Positions 9,070 to 20,054 of a stretch of 64,000 nucleotides of DNA are shown in pieces. Numbering within the stretch: position 1 is the first letter of the stretch; each line of letters begins with the position of its first letter. The notes beneath the pieces are model-generated. The model did no database searches and was not told where the DNA came from. It worked only from the letters and a program-made list of their open reading frames with translations. The translations under genes were made by a program, and so were the position numbers. Origin of the DNA: Lactobacillus sp. CBA3605 (GTDB taxonomy: Bacteria > Bacillota > Bacilli > Lactobacillales > Lactobacillaceae); the NCBI RefSeq assembly GCF_002970915.1, contig NZ_CP027190.1, positions 806,001-870,000 of the forward strand, in the 5' to 3' direction.

Positions 9070-10374
9070 ATTTTAGAGCAATTATTTCATTTGAAGCAAC
9101 GTCGCACAACCGTCCGGGCCGAATTGATTGGCGGATTGACGACCTTCTTAGCCATGTCTTACATTCTTGCCGTCAACCCCGAACTATTAGGGAGTGCCGG
9201 CATGAACAAATCTGCCGTCTTCACAGCTACCGTTTTAGCTGCAATTGTCGGTTGCTTATTGATGGGACTAGTCGCGAACTTTCCCGTTGCATTAGCGCCT
9301 GGGATGGGCTTAAATGCCTTTTTTACTTATACTGTCGTCCAAGAATGGCATATTCCATGGCAAACGGCCTTAGCGGGCGTATTTGTCGCTGGGATTTTAT
9401 TTATTTTATTAACCCTTTCTAAATTACGCGACCAACTAATCAACTTGATTCCAAGTGCGCTGAAATACGCTGTTTCTGCCGGAATCGGCTTATTTATCGC
9501 CTTTTCTGGATTACAAACTTCCGGCATTATTGTCGCCAACAAGTCCAATGCAGTCGCTTTAGGTAACTTGCATAATCCGACTGTTTTATTGGCAATCTTT
9601 GGGATTGTCGTTGGGGTGATGTTAGTCACGGCTAACGTGACTGGTGGCATTTTCTGGGGCATGTTCATTACTGCCGCAGTGGGTATGATTTTCCAGATCA
9701 TTCCGTTACCAACTGGTATTGTTAGTGGTGTTCCCAGTATACAGCCAATTTTCGGTCAAGCACTGACCCATTTAACTGATATTAACTCGTTTCAAATGAT
9801 TATCGTTATTCTCACGTTCTTCATTATCGGACTCTTCGATACTTCTGGGACTTTAGTTGGGGTCGCCACTGAAGCCGGCATGGTCAACCATGACACCGGT
9901 GAAGTTAAGGGTGTTGGTAAAGCCTTGTTTAGTGGGGCTTTAGCCACGACAATCGGCGCTATCTTCGGAACTTCTCCTACTACCGCTTACGTTGAATCAA
10001 CCTCCGGCGTGGCGGTCGGTGCTCGTACCGGGCTATCTTCAGTCGTTGCGGCGGCCTTATTCGTTGTTGCCGCCTTCTTCTCACCAGTTTTAACGGTAAT
10101 TACCTCAGCCGTAACTGCCTCTGCTTTGATTATCGTCGGGATTTTAATGCTATCAAACGTCCAATATATTGATTGGACTAAATTTGAAATTGCCGTCCCG
10201 GCCTTTTTCACGATGATCATGATGTTATTGACTTACAGTATTTCAGAAGGTCTCGCGGTCGGCTTTATTTTCTACCCGATTACCATGACGGTTAAAGGCC
10301 GTTGGCGTGAAGTTAATGCCTTAATGTGGACCATGATGGTTGTCTTCATCTTATATTTTGCTTTTGTTGCTTAA
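9070..10374 (+). CDS. NCS2/AzgA-type hypoxanthine-guanine permease
   Basis: About 434 residues with many hydrophobic segments. Family signatures include GGLTTFLAMSYILAVNP, FPVALAPGMGLNAFFTYTV and FGTSPTTAYVESTSGVAVG, as in PbuG/PbuO/AzgA proton symporters for hypoxanthine, guanine or adenine. The start is unusual: AGGAG (9056-9060) is well placed for ATT at 9067 or 9070, giving (M)LEQLFHLKQRRTTVRAE, which matches the usual family N-terminus. The first normal start, TTG 9091, lies 30 bases from the SD. This permease may carry the purine uptake load if the upstream NCS2 gene is dead. Confidence 0.88.
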   Translation: MLEQLFHLKQRRTTVRAELIGGLTTFLAMSYILAVNPELLGSAGMNKSAVFTATVLAAIVGCLLMGLVANFPVALAPGMGLNAFFTYTVVQEWHIPWQTALAGVFVAGILFILLTLSKLRDQLINLIPSALKYAVSAGIGLFIAFSGLQTSGIIVANKSNAVALGNLHNPTVLLAIFGIVVGVMLVTANVTGGIFWGMFITAAVGMIFQIIPLPTGIVSGVPSIQPIFGQALTHLTDINSFQMIIVILTFFIIGLFDTSGTLVGVATEAGMVNHDTGEVKGVGKALFSGALATTIGAIFGTSPTTAYVESTSGVAVGARTGLSSVVAAALFVVAAFFSPVLTVITSAVTASALIIVGILMLSNVQYIDWTKFEIAVPAFFTMIMMLLTYSISEGLAVGFIFYPITMTVKGRWREVNALMWTMMVVFILYFAFVA

Positions 10375-10418
10375 CTAATTAAGCTCACAGGCCAAACTGA
10401 TTTTTGCGAACGAATACG

Positions 10419-10464
10419 AAAAAGTTGCTGCCGGAATTCAAAACTTCTGGCAGCAACTTTTTTT
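10419..10464. terminator. Bidirectional intrinsic terminator
   Basis: AAAAAGTTGCTGCC pairs with GGCAGCAACTTTTT. It lies between convergent genes (permease on plus, MetE-like on minus) and can serve both. Confidence 0.87.
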
Positions 10465-10480
10465 AACTTACTTTGCTTAA

Positions 10481-11635
10481 CTAAGCGCCCCAAACTTCGG
10501 TTGCAATTGACTTAACGAGGGCGATTTTAGCCCATTGTTGCGCTTCCGTCAGGACGTTGCCTTCTTCGGTTGAAGCAAAACCACATTGCGTGCTCAAACA
10601 TAACCGTTCCAAGGGGACATACTTGGCCGCTTCGTGGATGCGATCAATAATCGTTTGACGTGCTTCTAACTCACCAGACTTTGAGGTAATTAAACCGAGC
10701 ACCACCAATTTATCCGCACTCACTAACTGTAATGGCTCAAAACCACCGGCCCGATCACTGTCATATTCCAAGTAATATGCGTGAACATTCTCATGATTGA
10801 ACAGCGGATCAGCTACCGTATCGTAACCCCCAGCTGAGGCCCAAGTCGAATGATAATTACCGCGACAAATATGCGTATTAATCGTTAAGTCAGCTGGTAA
10901 ATCTTGAATAGCCGCATTATTAACCGTTAAGTAGAGTTGTTTATTTTCAGTCAGCACCGCATCGTTACGCTTCGAAACTGCACCAGTTTCCGCACCTTTG
11001 GCATGGTTTCCCGCTAACATTCCCCAAGTACAATCATCCAGTTGAATTGTGCGTGCACCAGCTGCATACAAGGCTAACAGAACTTGATGATACGCCGCTG
11101 CTAAATCAGCCACCACCGCTTCATCAGTCGCATAGACCCGCCGTAAAGCCGCTATATTTTCAGGCCGTTGTAATTCAGCTAAACATTGCGCCGGTGCAGG
11201 TAAGGTCTGCTTGACTTGAATACCCGCACTGACATGTGCTTGAACAAATTTAAAATGATCAACAAACGGATGATTAGCACCACTCAGCTTGCCAGTAACG
11301 GTTGCTGATTCGGCCCGCGTTTCTTCATCATGGAAAACGTACCCTTGATCAAGGGTCTTCTTAGTGATTCCTTGTAAACCCCAGAAAAAATCTAAATGCC
11401 ACCAACTGCGCCGGAATTCACCATCAGTCACCGCCTTTAAACCTGCCGCCTCTTGTTGTTTGATCAGGGTCACAATGGCTTGATCTTCCACCGCCGTCAA
11501 TTGTTTAGCGGTAATGGTGCCTTGGGCAAATTGTGCCCGGGCCGTCTTTAAGGCTTGTGGGCGTAAAAAGCTCCCAACTGTGTCGTACCGAAATGGGGAT
11601 GTCGTTTGCTTAGTAAAAACTGCTGTTGTTGTCAT
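10481..11635 (-). CDS. Cobalamin-independent methionine synthase-like protein (YxjG/YxjH type)
   Basis: 384 residues, corresponding to the C-terminal catalytic barrel of MetE only, as in Bacillus YxjG/YxjH. Predicted zinc ligands are present: His255 and Cys257 (NTHICRGN), Glu290 (YYLEYDSD) and Cys351 (STQCGFAS). It probably transfers a methyl group to homocysteine or a related thiol; the methyl donor cannot be told from sequence, because the N-terminal half that binds folate in full MetE is missing. The ATG at 11635 follows GGAGG. A Met-type T-box lies directly upstream, supporting a role in methionine supply. Confidence 0.88.
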   Translation of the reverse strand: MTTTAVFTKQTTSPFRYDTVGSFLRPQALKTARAQFAQGTITAKQLTAVEDQAIVTLIKQQEAAGLKAVTDGEFRRSWWHLDFFWGLQGITKKTLDQGYVFHDEETRAESATVTGKLSGANHPFVDHFKFVQAHVSAGIQVKQTLPAPAQCLAELQRPENIAALRRVYATDEAVVADLAAAYHQVLLALYAAGARTIQLDDCTWGMLAGNHAKGAETGAVSKRNDAVLTENKQLYLTVNNAAIQDLPADLTINTHICRGNYHSTWASAGGYDTVADPLFNHENVHAYYLEYDSDRAGGFEPLQLVSADKLVVLGLITSKSGELEARQTIIDRIHEAAKYVPLERLCLSTQCGFASTEEGNVLTEAQQWAKIALVKSIATEVWGA

Positions 11636-11677
11636 AAAAAAAACCTCCGTTTAAAATTAAATTTAATGCCAATAATC

Positions 11678-11968
11678 AAAAAAATCGCCCCTTCTAACCA
11701 CAATTGTGATTAAAAGGGACGATCCTTTGCGTGTTACCACCCTAACTTCGCCAGTTGCTGACACAACTAGCCTCATCAGTACCCAAAATAGTGGATACCT
11801 GACAAGTTAACGGTTGTAACCGGCCAGACAGCGTGAACCATCTGACATGCTCAGAGCTCATCTTCAATTTCAACTATAAGCCCCGTTTGCACTAGTCGGG
11901 GTCACTGCGACTTAAGTTTGAAATTTACTCTTCTCTTCAACGCAAATATTAGATTACGATTAAATGTT
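11678..11968 (-). promoter_or_regulatory. T-box leader, probable methionine specifier
   Basis: Minus-strand AGGGTGGTAACACGC (11743-11729) is the conserved T-box sequence that pairs with the tRNA acceptor end. Upstream, an internal stem AAATTTCAA / TTGAAATT is followed by GAAGATGA, placing ATG (11861-11859) in the specifier-loop position. Downstream, ATCGTCCCTTTT pairs with AGAAGGGGCGAT before a T run (terminator, about 11678-11725). Uncharged tRNA-Met should allow read-through. Confidence 0.9.
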
Positions 11969-11974
11969 GATTAA

Positions 11975-12003
11975 ACTATAAGTCGTTTTGACCGACTTGT
12001 CAA
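11975..12003 (-). promoter_or_regulatory. Promoter of T-box/MetE-like unit
   Basis: Minus-strand TTGACA (12003-11998), 17-base spacer, TATAGT (11980-11975). Confidence 0.82.
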
Positions 12004-12018
12004 GGTAGCTGCCGCCTT

Positions 12019-13254
12019 TTATTTTTCGGCTAATCCCTGCTGACCAATATCGGTCCGATAGATTAAGGGCCCGACGTTCAACTGATCAAGTTGCGCATAA
12101 GCTGCTGTTTGGGCAGCCTTTAAATTAGCCGCGTGGGCCGTCACCATCATCACCCGACCACCTGCACTAACTAACTGTTGCGGCGTCCCGGTGACGCTAG
12201 CGTAATCCGCTCCGGCTAAGGTTGGTACCGCAACCCCCTTCTTAGTCGGTCCAGGATAGCCGGGTGCCGCCAAGACTACCCCCAAATAAGTCGCCGTGGT
12301 TTGCCAATGCACTGCAGGTTGCTGATGATGGATCAAAGCTAAAATCACTTGATAAAAATCACTTTGCAACTGTGGTAATAAAATTTGCGTTTCCGGATCA
12401 CCCAACCGTAAATTATATTCAATCACTTGCGGCCCAGTCGGGGTAATCACCCCACCGACATAAATAACGCCTTCAAAACTTAAGTGCTCCGCTTTTAACC
12501 CAGCCAACGTCGGTACCACAATCTGATCAATGGTGGCTTGAGTGATTGCCGGTGTCACTTGTGGCACTGGGGAATAAGCGCCCATCCCACCAGTATTAGG
12601 CCCCTGATCATTATCCCGTAATCGCTTATGATCCTGCGCCGTTGGTAACATCACATAGTGTTCGCCACCAACCAAGACCATTTGTGAAAATTCAAAACCA
12701 GCGACATAAGCTTCGATTAAGACCGTATCAGTCGTTGCAAACGCTTGGGTTAAGGCCGCCGCAGCTTGATCATACGTCGCTGCCACGGTGACGCCTTTGC
12801 CTGCCGCTAAGCCATCAACTTTAATCACTTGGGGTAATGATCCTTGGCGACTGGCCGTTAAGGCCGTCGCTAAATCATGAAATAGCTGATAATCTGCAGT
12901 CGGAATCTGATGTCGTTGCATAAACTGTTTGGCAAAAACTTTCGAGCTCTCTAAGCGAGCCGCTGCTTGTTGCGGACCAAAAACCGTTAAGCCAGCTGCT
13001 TGAAAAGCATCGACAATCCCAGCAGCTAATGGAACTTCTGGCCCAATGAACGTTAAGTCAATCGCTTTTTCGTGGGCAAAGGCCACTAAAGCCACAAAAT
13101 CCAGCGCCTCAATTGCGACGGTCTGAATCAGATCCAACTGCATCCCTGGATTTCCAGGTGCACAATAGACCGTCGTCACTTGTGGACTTGCGAGCATTGC
13201 TTTGGCAATGGCATGCTCGCGGCCACCGCCACCAACAACTAGAACTTTAGCCAT
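12019..13254 (-). CDS. purD: Phosphoribosylamine-glycine ligase (GAR synthetase)
   Basis: 411 residues, ATP-grasp ligase joining glycine to phosphoribosylamine (step 2 of purine synthesis). N-terminal [18 protein letters not shown], the central [17 protein letters not shown]-grasp loop and [11 protein letters not shown] are all present. The ATG at 13254 follows AAAAGGGGGACTAAGC. It is the last gene of the pur operon, 15 bases after purH. No obvious T-rich terminator hairpin follows it, so transcription might run towards the MetE-like promoter region. Confidence 0.97.
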   Translation of the reverse strand: MAKVLVVGGGGREHAIAKAMLASPQVTTVYCAPGNPGMQLDLIQTVAIEALDFVALVAFAHEKAIDLTFIGPEVPLAAGIVDAFQAAGLTVFGPQQAAARLESSKVFAKQFMQRHQIPTADYQLFHDLATALTASRQGSLPQVIKVDGLAAGKGVTVAATYDQAAAALTQAFATTDTVLIEAYVAGFEFSQMVLVGGEHYVMLPTAQDHKRLRDNDQGPNTGGMGAYSPVPQVTPAITQATIDQIVVPTLAGLKAEHLSFEGVIYVGGVITPTGPQVIEYNLRLGDPETQILLPQLQSDFYQVILALIHHQQPAVHWQTTATYLGVVLAAPGYPGPTKKGVAVPTLAGADYASVTGTPQQLVSAGGRVMMVTAHAANLKAAQTAAYAQLDQLNVGPLIYRTDIGQQGLAEK

Positions 13255-13269
13255 GCTTAGTCCCCCTTT

Positions 13270-14802
13270 TTAGTGCCGGAAGTGCCGAACACCAGTTGTC
13301 ACCATTGCAATTCCATAACGATCGGCCATTGCAATCGACGCTTGGTCTTTAATACTACCACCCGGTTGAATAATCGCTCGAATGCCGTGTTGCGCAGCAT
13401 AGGCGACACAATCATCCATCGGGAAGAAGGCATCCGAAGCCAAAATGGCATTTTCATAGCCTGACTTCGACATGGCTTTTTCAATCGCAATCTTCGTCGA
13501 ATCAATACGGTTCATTTGACCAGAACCAACCCCTAGAGTCCGGTCTGCTGTTGTCACTACCATGGCGTTACTCTTGATATGTTTAACCACTTGTTGACCA
13601 AATGCGAGGGCAGCTAATTGGGCTGGCGTCGGTTGTTGTTTCGTCACTACCGTAAAATCAGCCGGTTGTTCAAAGGCTTGATCAACTTCTTGACGTAAGA
13701 GACCGCCACCGACTGAAATCGTTTCAAATTGATCCGCCGTATGTGCTTGATCAAAATCAACCGTCAATAACCGTAAATTCTTCTTCTCAGCTAAAACAGC
13801 ATAGGCCGCATCATCAAAACTTGGCGCAATGATAATTTCTAAGAATAATTGATGCATTTTTTCAGCAGTGGCTACGTCGACGGGCCGATTTAATGCAATA
13901 ATGCCACCAAAAATTGAAATGCTATCAGCTGCATAAGCCTTATCCCAAGCTGATTCTAAGGTATCGCCTAACCCAACTCCACAAGGATTCATATGTTTCA
14001 TGGCAACGACGGCTGGCCGTTGATATTCACTGACCATCCGCAATGCGGCATCCGCATCTTTGATATTGTTGTAGGACAATTCTTTACCATGTAGTTGATG
14101 GGCAGCGGTAATAGAGAACGGCGTTGGTAACGCATTCTCATAAAAAGCCGCCTGTTGATGACTATTTTCACCGTAACGTAATGCTTGCTTTTTATCGTAA
14201 GTCAACGTTAATTTCGCTGGAAATTCATCAGTTGTTAAGTATTGGGCAATTAGTGCGTCATAAGCAGCGGTATGTTGGAAAACTTTTGCTGCTAAACGTT
14301 GCCGTAAAGTTGGTGTCACCGCGTCGGTTTGGAGGGCGGTTAAAATTGGTTGATAATCAGCTGGATCAACGATTGGTAAAACAGCAGCAAAATTCTTAGC
14401 TGCCGAACGTAACATTGAAGGACCGCCAATATCAATTTGTTCAATCGCAGCTGCTTGCGTGACATCTGGCTGTTGAATGGTTGCTTTGAAGGGATACAGA
14501 TTAACGACCACCATATCAATCGGCGTAATTCCAGCCGCCTTTAGTTGCGCCATATGGTCCGGCAAATCACGACGAGCTAACAAGCCAGCATGTACTTTAG
14601 GATGCAAAGTTTTCACGCGACCATCTAACATCTCAGGAAAGCCAGTCACGGTTTCAATCCCAATAACTGGAATTCCAGCCGCTTCCAAAGCTTTTTTGGT
14701 GCCACCGGTTGAAACTAACTCATAGTCTAAAGCCACTAACCCGCTAGCAAATTCTGTTAATCCTTGTTTATCAGATACACTTAATAATGCCCGTTTTGTC
14801 AT
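13270..14802 (-). CDS. purH: Bifunctional AICAR transformylase / IMP cyclohydrolase
   Basis: 510 residues, the last two steps to IMP. The N-terminal ~200 residues are the MGS-like IMP cyclohydrolase ([20 protein letters not shown]). The C-terminal part is AICAR transformylase ([31 protein letters not shown]). The ATG at 14802 follows AAAAAAGGAG and overlaps the purN stop by one base (TAATG), which favours coupled translation. Confidence 0.97.
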   Translation of the reverse strand: MTKRALLSVSDKQGLTEFASGLVALDYELVSTGGTKKALEAAGIPVIGIETVTGFPEMLDGRVKTLHPKVHAGLLARRDLPDHMAQLKAAGITPIDMVVVNLYPFKATIQQPDVTQAAAIEQIDIGGPSMLRSAAKNFAAVLPIVDPADYQPILTALQTDAVTPTLRQRLAAKVFQHTAAYDALIAQYLTTDEFPAKLTLTYDKKQALRYGENSHQQAAFYENALPTPFSITAAHQLHGKELSYNNIKDADAALRMVSEYQRPAVVAMKHMNPCGVGLGDTLESAWDKAYAADSISIFGGIIALNRPVDVATAEKMHQLFLEIIIAPSFDDAAYAVLAEKKNLRLLTVDFDQAHTADQFETISVGGGLLRQEVDQAFEQPADFTVVTKQQPTPAQLAALAFGQQVVKHIKSNAMVVTTADRTLGVGSGQMNRIDSTKIAIEKAMSKSGYENAILASDAFFPMDDCVAYAAQHGIRAIIQPGGSIKDQASIAMADRYGIAMVTTGVRHFRH

Positions 14803-15380
14803 TAGATTGCTCCTTTTTTGATGAGTGCTTGTAAGACGTCTGGATAAAATTGATGTTCCGTCGCATGAATTCGTGTCGCTAAAGTGGTCACGGTATCCTC
14901 TGGTTTAATGGGGACTGGCCGCTGCGCAATAATTTGGCCGGTATCAATCCCAGCATCAATAAAATGAATCGTGACCCCAGTCGTCGCAACCCCTGCAGCC
15001 AATGCATCTTCAATGCCATGTCGACCCGGAAAATGTGGTAGCAATGCCGGATGTAAATTAATAATCTTATGGGGATAAGCCGTGAGCAAGGTATTGCCAA
15101 TAATTCGCATATACCCTGCCAGTAAAATGGCTTCAATGTGATGTATTTGTAACGCCGTCAAAATTTCAGCTTCGGCCGCACTTTTACTGGGATAGGCTTT
15201 AAAATCAATCACATAGACGGGAATCTCGGCAGCTTGCGCTTTTTTAATCACGGGCGCTGTTGCCTGGTCACAGACCAACAAGCCAATCGTCGCTGGAATA
15301 GCTCGCGTTTGAATGGCTTGTTGCAAAGCGACAAAGTTAGTCCCTTCCCCAGAGGCAAATATCGCCAATCGTTTAAGCAT
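14802..15380 (-). CDS. purN: Phosphoribosylglycinamide formyltransferase
   Basis: 192 residues from ATG 15380 ([15 protein letters not shown]), preceded by GGAGG; upstream in-frame starts sit inside purM. It transfers formyl from 10-formyl-THF to GAR. The catalytic region is present: [16 protein letters not shown] (Asn, His) and [17 protein letters not shown] (Asp). It overlaps the end of purM by 8 bases and purH by one. Confidence 0.96.
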   Translation of the reverse strand: MLKRLAIFASGEGTNFVALQQAIQTRAIPATIGLLVCDQATAPVIKKAQAAEIPVYVIDFKAYPSKSAAEAEILTALQIHHIEAILLAGYMRIIGNTLLTAYPHKIINLHPALLPHFPGRHGIEDALAAGVATTGVTIHFIDAGIDTGQIIAQRPVPIKPEDTVTTLATRIHATEHQFYPDVLQALIKKGAI

Positions 15381-16398
15381 GGGTTGCCTCCTGAAATTGG
15401 ACCGCTTGGTCAGCAACGGTCACTTGTCCGACTTGATAATAAGGCTGATCTTGGCGCGTTAAGGTAGCTTGTACCGCCGCTAATTGGTCCGGATGAACAA
15501 TGAGCACTAGCCCTAACCCCAGGTTGAAAGTTGAGCGCACATCCATGGGAGTCAACTGTCCTAGTTCAGCCAATAAAGGCATAATCGGTGGTACCGGCCA
15601 GCTCCCCATTTCAAAGACTGCGCTTAATTTCGGTGGCAATGCACGCGCGACATTTTCGATTAATCCCCCACCAGTAATATGGGCCATACTGACAACCAAG
15701 TTTTGTTGTAGTAGTGGTAACACACTATTGACATAGATTTGAGTTGGCCGGAGTAATTCCGTTTGCAGGTCATGTCCTAAGACCTCAAAAACTTGATCTA
15801 ATTTAAAAGCGTGCTGCTTGAACAAGATGTCGCGGACTAAACTAAAGCCATTCGCATGGAGACCGTTCGACGGTAAGCCAATCAAAACATCACCGGCTTG
15901 AACTGCCGTTGGCATCAATAAATCAGCCCGGTTGGCAATTCCGACCGCAAACCCAGCTAAATCATAATGCTTAGCCCCATACATATCCGGCATTTCAGCT
16001 GTCTCACCACCGATTAATTGTACCCCAGCCTGCTCACAGCCCTGCACAACCCCTTGCAGAATTGCTTTAACTTGCTGCGGATTCGTATGACCCAAGCCAA
16101 GATAATCCAAGAAAAATTGTGGCCGCGCCCCTTGCGCTAAAATATCATTGACACACATTGCGACTAAATCAATGCCAATGGTGGTGTGTTGATTAGCTTC
16201 AATGGCAATTAAGAGCTTAGTCCCAACGCCATCAGTTCCCGCTACCAAAACCGGTTCATTGGCAACTGCCGCATCCGATAACGGAAAAGCCCCGCCAAAA
16301 CCACCAATCTGGGCATTACCGCTAAGTTGTTGTACGGTTTTTAAGACTTCATAACCCGCGTTCAAATCGACCCCCGCGGCTTTATACGCATCACTCAA
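15373..16398 (-). CDS. purM: Phosphoribosylformylglycinamidine cyclo-ligase (AIR synthetase)
   Basis: 341 residues starting with TTG at 16398 (MSDAYKAAGVDLNAGYEV), directly after the purF stop codon with no gap and with AAGGAG 8 bases upstream. It makes AIR from FGAM. Typical motifs: GGFGGAFPL, DGVGTKLLIA, GGETAEMPDMY and AHITGGGLIENV. The zero-spacing TTG start suggests its output depends on purF translation. Confidence 0.96.
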   Translation of the reverse strand: MSDAYKAAGVDLNAGYEVLKTVQQLSGNAQIGGFGGAFPLSDAAVANEPVLVAGTDGVGTKLLIAIEANQHTTIGIDLVAMCVNDILAQGARPQFFLDYLGLGHTNPQQVKAILQGVVQGCEQAGVQLIGGETAEMPDMYGAKHYDLAGFAVGIANRADLLMPTAVQAGDVLIGLPSNGLHANGFSLVRDILFKQHAFKLDQVFEVLGHDLQTELLRPTQIYVNSVLPLLQQNLVVSMAHITGGGLIENVARALPPKLSAVFEMGSWPVPPIMPLLAELGQLTPMDVRSTFNLGLGLVLIVHPDQLAAVQATLTRQDQPYYQVGQVTVADQAVQFQEATHA

Positions 16399-17850
16399 CT
16401 AATCACTCCTTGATTGGCTTTTTTGCAACTGGCGAATTTCTTCATCATATTCGGCTTGATAATCATATAAGGGGGTTGGGTAGTCACCATTAAAGTACGC
16501 CATACAGAGCCCACCATATGGCGCCGTAACTGGTAAGCCTACCGACTCAATCACACCGGCCTCACTCAAGAATCCCAAGGAATCCGCTCCAAATGTGTGA
16601 CACATCTCGGGAATTGTTTGTTGGGCTGCAATTAACTCCTTCGTCGTTTGAATATCAATGCCGTAAAAGCAAGGATAACGTAAAGGCGGTGACGCAATCC
16701 GTAAATGAACTTCTTTCGCGCCAGCGGCCTTTAATAACGCAACGATTCGCCGACTCGTGGTACCGCGCACAATCGAATCATCAATCAAGACCACCCGTTT
16801 ACCCGCGACGACCCCTTTGACAGCGGATAGCTTCATGCGGACCCCTTGCTCTCTTAACGCTTGGGTTGGTTGAATAAATGTCCGGGATGAATACTGGTTC
16901 TTAATCAGCCCCATTTCGTATGGCAATCCACTGGCTTCCGCATACCCGGTCGCTGCTGACAACGACGAATTAGGAACGCCGACAACAATATCAGCATCCA
17001 CTGGTTTTTCCTGAGCCAACCTTGCGCCCATCCGTTTCCGAGCTGAATGCACATTCACCCCATAAATATCTGAATCCGGGCGCGCAAAATAAATAAATTC
17101 CATCGAACAAATAGCGAGTTGGGTCTGCGTCGTATAATGGTCAATCTTGATGCCATTTTGATCAATCGTTAAAAGCTCCCCCGGATGCACATCTTGGATG
17201 AAAGTTGCGCCAACTGCATCTAGCGCACAGGTTTCACTACAAACGACATAGCCACCAGTAGGTAACTGCCCGACAACTAATGGCCGAAAACCATTCGGGT
17301 CAAGGGCAGCGAATAAGCGATCATTAGTCAACAATAAGTAAGCAAATCCACCATGCACTTGTCGCAAGCCAGCCTTTAATTGACCAGTCAACGTTGGCGC
17401 TGAACTGCGTCGAATCAAGTGCATTAAAATCTCACTATCAGAACTGGCATGAAAAATTGCCCCATCCGCCTCTAAGTCTCGGCGCAATGTCACCGCATTC
17501 GTTAAATTACCGTTATGCGCTAATGCAAACTGGGCATCGCTAAAATTAAATTCTAGTGGTTGGATATTTTCTAACCCGTGATTACCAGCAGTCGCATAAC
17601 GCACATGACCAACTGCCGCAGTACCGGTCAAACGTGCCAATTTCGCTGGATTGCGAAAGACATCCGCTAACAACCCCAAGCCGCGTTCTGATTGAAGTAC
17701 CCCGTGGTCATTGGCCGTAATACCGGCACCTTCTTGACCACGATGTTGCAACGCATGTAATCCAAAATACGTGAGTTGGGCGGCATCTGGTGACCCCCAG
17801 ACGCCAAATAAACCACATTCTTCATTTAATCCTTTTACTTCAGTAGGCAC
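16399..17850 (-). CDS. purF: Amidophosphoribosyltransferase
   Basis: 483 residues, the committed step of purine synthesis (PRPP plus glutamine). The chosen start is GTG 17850, 7 bases after AAGGAG; ATG 17868 would add six residues and overlap the SD. An 11-residue propeptide precedes the nucleophile Cys12 ([11 protein letters not shown]). The PRPP loop [16 protein letters not shown] is intact. Bacillus PurF carries a 4Fe-4S cluster with two ligands near the C-terminus; here the equivalent segment reads [13 protein letters not shown], with Tyr where a second Cys is expected, so a standard cluster is doubtful. It overlaps purL by 16 bases. Confidence 0.96.
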   Translation of the reverse strand: MPTEVKGLNEECGLFGVWGSPDAAQLTYFGLHALQHRGQEGAGITANDHGVLQSERGLGLLADVFRNPAKLARLTGTAAVGHVRYATAGNHGLENIQPLEFNFSDAQFALAHNGNLTNAVTLRRDLEADGAIFHASSDSEILMHLIRRSSAPTLTGQLKAGLRQVHGGFAYLLLTNDRLFAALDPNGFRPLVVGQLPTGGYVVCSETCALDAVGATFIQDVHPGELLTIDQNGIKIDHYTTQTQLAICSMEFIYFARPDSDIYGVNVHSARKRMGARLAQEKPVDADIVVGVPNSSLSAATGYAEASGLPYEMGLIKNQYSSRTFIQPTQALREQGVRMKLSAVKGVVAGKRVVLIDDSIVRGTTSRRIVALLKAAGAKEVHLRIASPPLRYPCFYGIDIQTTKELIAAQQTIPEMCHTFGADSLGFLSEAGVIESVGLPVTAPYGGLCMAYFNGDYPTPLYDYQAEYDEEIRQLQKSQSRSD

Positions 17851-20054
17851 GGTAAGGCTCCTTCCCATAGCCGTTTAGCAAAACTAACGGGTAAATCAAA
17901 CGTCTGATCAGCGGTGGCTACTAATAATCGATCTGCCGTCGTAGTCTGTCCTAAATAAGTGGCATAATTTCCCATTAAATTGTCGAATTCAGCCTGTTGA
18001 TCAGCTGATACCGAAATCACAAACCGTGATTGCGTTTCTGCAAAGAAGTGAGCGGCCGGCATAGTACTCGTCAATTGCACCCCTAACGCATTATCGAAGC
18101 AAGCCTCCGCAATTGCAGTAATCAGTCCCCCTTCGGAAACATCATGCGCACTAGCAACCAATCCTTTTTGAATGGCTCGTAACATCAAGCGTTGATTTTG
18201 ATGTTCCGTAACCAAGTCAAAATCAAAGAGGTCACCCGCAATCTCACCGGTTAACATTTTTTGTAACTCGCTCCCATTAAAATCAGCCCCAGTCTGACCT
18301 AAAACATAAACTGCGTCACCAGCTTGTTTAAAGGCCTGCGTCGTAATATCACGTTGATGTTTAATCAACCCGACCATTCCAATCATGGGTGTTGGATAGA
18401 TGGCAGCGCCATTTGATTCATTATTTAATGAGACATTGCCAGAAATCACTGGGGTATTAAACAACTGACAAGCCCGAGCAATGCCCAGCACCGATTCATC
18501 TAAATCATAAAATTGTTCAGGCTTTGTCGGATCACCATAATTTAAGCAATCCGTAATTCCAAGCGGCTGACCACCAGAAGCCACAATGTTGCGGGCAGCT
18601 TCAGCAACGGCAATTTCGCCCCCAATACGTGGATTCAAATACAGGTAGCGCCCATTCACATCAGTCGTGACGGCTAAAGCTTTATCCGTATGTCGAATGC
18701 GAATAACCCCAGCATCTGACCCCGGTTTAACAACCGTATTCGTTTGAACCTGTGAGTCATATGTTTCATAAATGGCTTTTTTTGAGGCAATCGTGGGTTG
18801 CTGTAGCAGTTTCTTTAAAGCCCCCGTCGCATCGACAATCCGTGGCATAAATTGATGATGACTGGCCTGACTGAGACGACTCGGCCTTTTTTTCTCCCGT
18901 TGATAAACTGGTGCTTGCGTCGCCAAGGCATCTACTGGAACATCCGCCACCAATTGACCATGCTGGAATAGTTGATACTGATGGCCTGGAGTCACATGAC
19001 CAATCGTAACGGCTGACAAGCCATATTTTTCAAAAACATGATAAATTTCGGCTTCGGCGCCGGCTTTGACACACAGTAACATCCGTTCTTGCGATTCGGA
19101 CAACATTAACTCATATGGTGTCATGTCACTTTCACGTTGTGGCACTAAGTCCAGGTTTAATTCCAAACCACTACCAGCCTTGGACGCCATTTCGGCCGAT
19201 GACGAAACCAGACCTGCGGCGCCCATATCTTGAATCCCGATTAGGACTGCAGCATGGTCATGGATAACTTCTAAGCAGGCATCCATTAACAGTTTTTCCA
19301 TAAATGGATCGCCAACTTGAACGGCCGACCGTTGTGTTGTTTGCGCATCGTTAAATTCAGCGGAGGCAAAAGATGCCCCGTTAATACCATCACGACCCGT
19401 TTTAGCTCCCACGTAAATCACGCTATTGCCAATACCAGTAGCCTGCCCCTTTTGAATATCCGCTTGATTCAAAATACCGACACACATTGCATTCACTAAG
19501 GGATTCTTTTGGTAACACGCGTCAAAAGCAGTATCACCACCAATTGTGGGAATGCCAATACAATTACCATAGCCACCAATTCCGGCAACAACTTGTGAAA
19601 TCAAATATTTAGTATGGGCATCAGTTGGTTCACCGAACCGTAAACTATCCAGTAAAGCAATTGGTTTGGCACCCATCGAGAAGATGTCGCGAATAATGCC
19701 ACCAACTCCGGTCGCCGCGCCCTCATAAGGTTCAACAGCGGACGGATGATTATGACTTTCGGCTTTAAAAACGACCGCCTGACCATCGCCAATATCAATA
19801 ATGCCAGCACCTTCGCCGGGCCCTTCTAACACTTGCTCACCTTGGGTCCAAAACTTTTTTAAGACTGGTTTGGAGTTCTTATAGGAACAGTGTTCACTCC
19901 ACATTCCAGAGAATAAGCCAGCCTCAGTATAATTAGGTAACCGGCCCAACACCTCTTTACTAATGAGCTGATATTCCGCATCGGTAAGGCCCCAATCCCG
20001 ATAAGCTTGCGTATCACGCAAGGCTTCCGGCGTCAATTCAGTCGTTTTAAGCAT
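17835..20054 (-). CDS. purL: Phosphoribosylformylglycinamidine synthase subunit II
   Basis: 739 residues, the small (Bacillus-type) PurL that needs PurQ and PurS. The start is ATG 20054 ([10 protein letters not shown]), with GGAGG upstream. Motifs: [13 protein letters not shown] near the N-terminus, [19 protein letters not shown] and [14 protein letters not shown]. It converts FGAR to FGAM using ammonia from PurQ. It overlaps purQ by 8 bases. Confidence 0.97.
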   Translation of the reverse strand: MLKTTELTPEALRDTQAYRDWGLTDAEYQLISKEVLGRLPNYTEAGLFSGMWSEHCSYKNSKPVLKKFWTQGEQVLEGPGEGAGIIDIGDGQAVVFKAESHNHPSAVEPYEGAATGVGGIIRDIFSMGAKPIALLDSLRFGEPTDAHTKYLISQVVAGIGGYGNCIGIPTIGGDTAFDACYQKNPLVNAMCVGILNQADIQKGQATGIGNSVIYVGAKTGRDGINGASFASAEFNDAQTTQRSAVQVGDPFMEKLLMDACLEVIHDHAAVLIGIQDMGAAGLVSSSAEMASKAGSGLELNLDLVPQRESDMTPYELMLSESQERMLLCVKAGAEAEIYHVFEKYGLSAVTIGHVTPGHQYQLFQHGQLVADVPVDALATQAPVYQREKKRPSRLSQASHHQFMPRIVDATGALKKLLQQPTIASKKAIYETYDSQVQTNTVVKPGSDAGVIRIRHTDKALAVTTDVNGRYLYLNPRIGGEIAVAEAARNIVASGGQPLGITDCLNYGDPTKPEQFYDLDESVLGIARACQLFNTPVISGNVSLNNESNGAAIYPTPMIGMVGLIKHQRDITTQAFKQAGDAVYVLGQTGADFNGSELQKMLTGEIAGDLFDFDLVTEHQNQRLMLRAIQKGLVASAHDVSEGGLITAIAEACFDNALGVQLTSTMPAAHFFAETQSRFVISVSADQQAEFDNLMGNYATYLGQTTTADRLLVATADQTFDLPVSFAKRLWEGALPCLLK

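Noticed and set aside
12264..12446. Short plus-strand frame inside purD
   Set aside because: Shadow of a confident gene; no SD and no composition typical of a protein.
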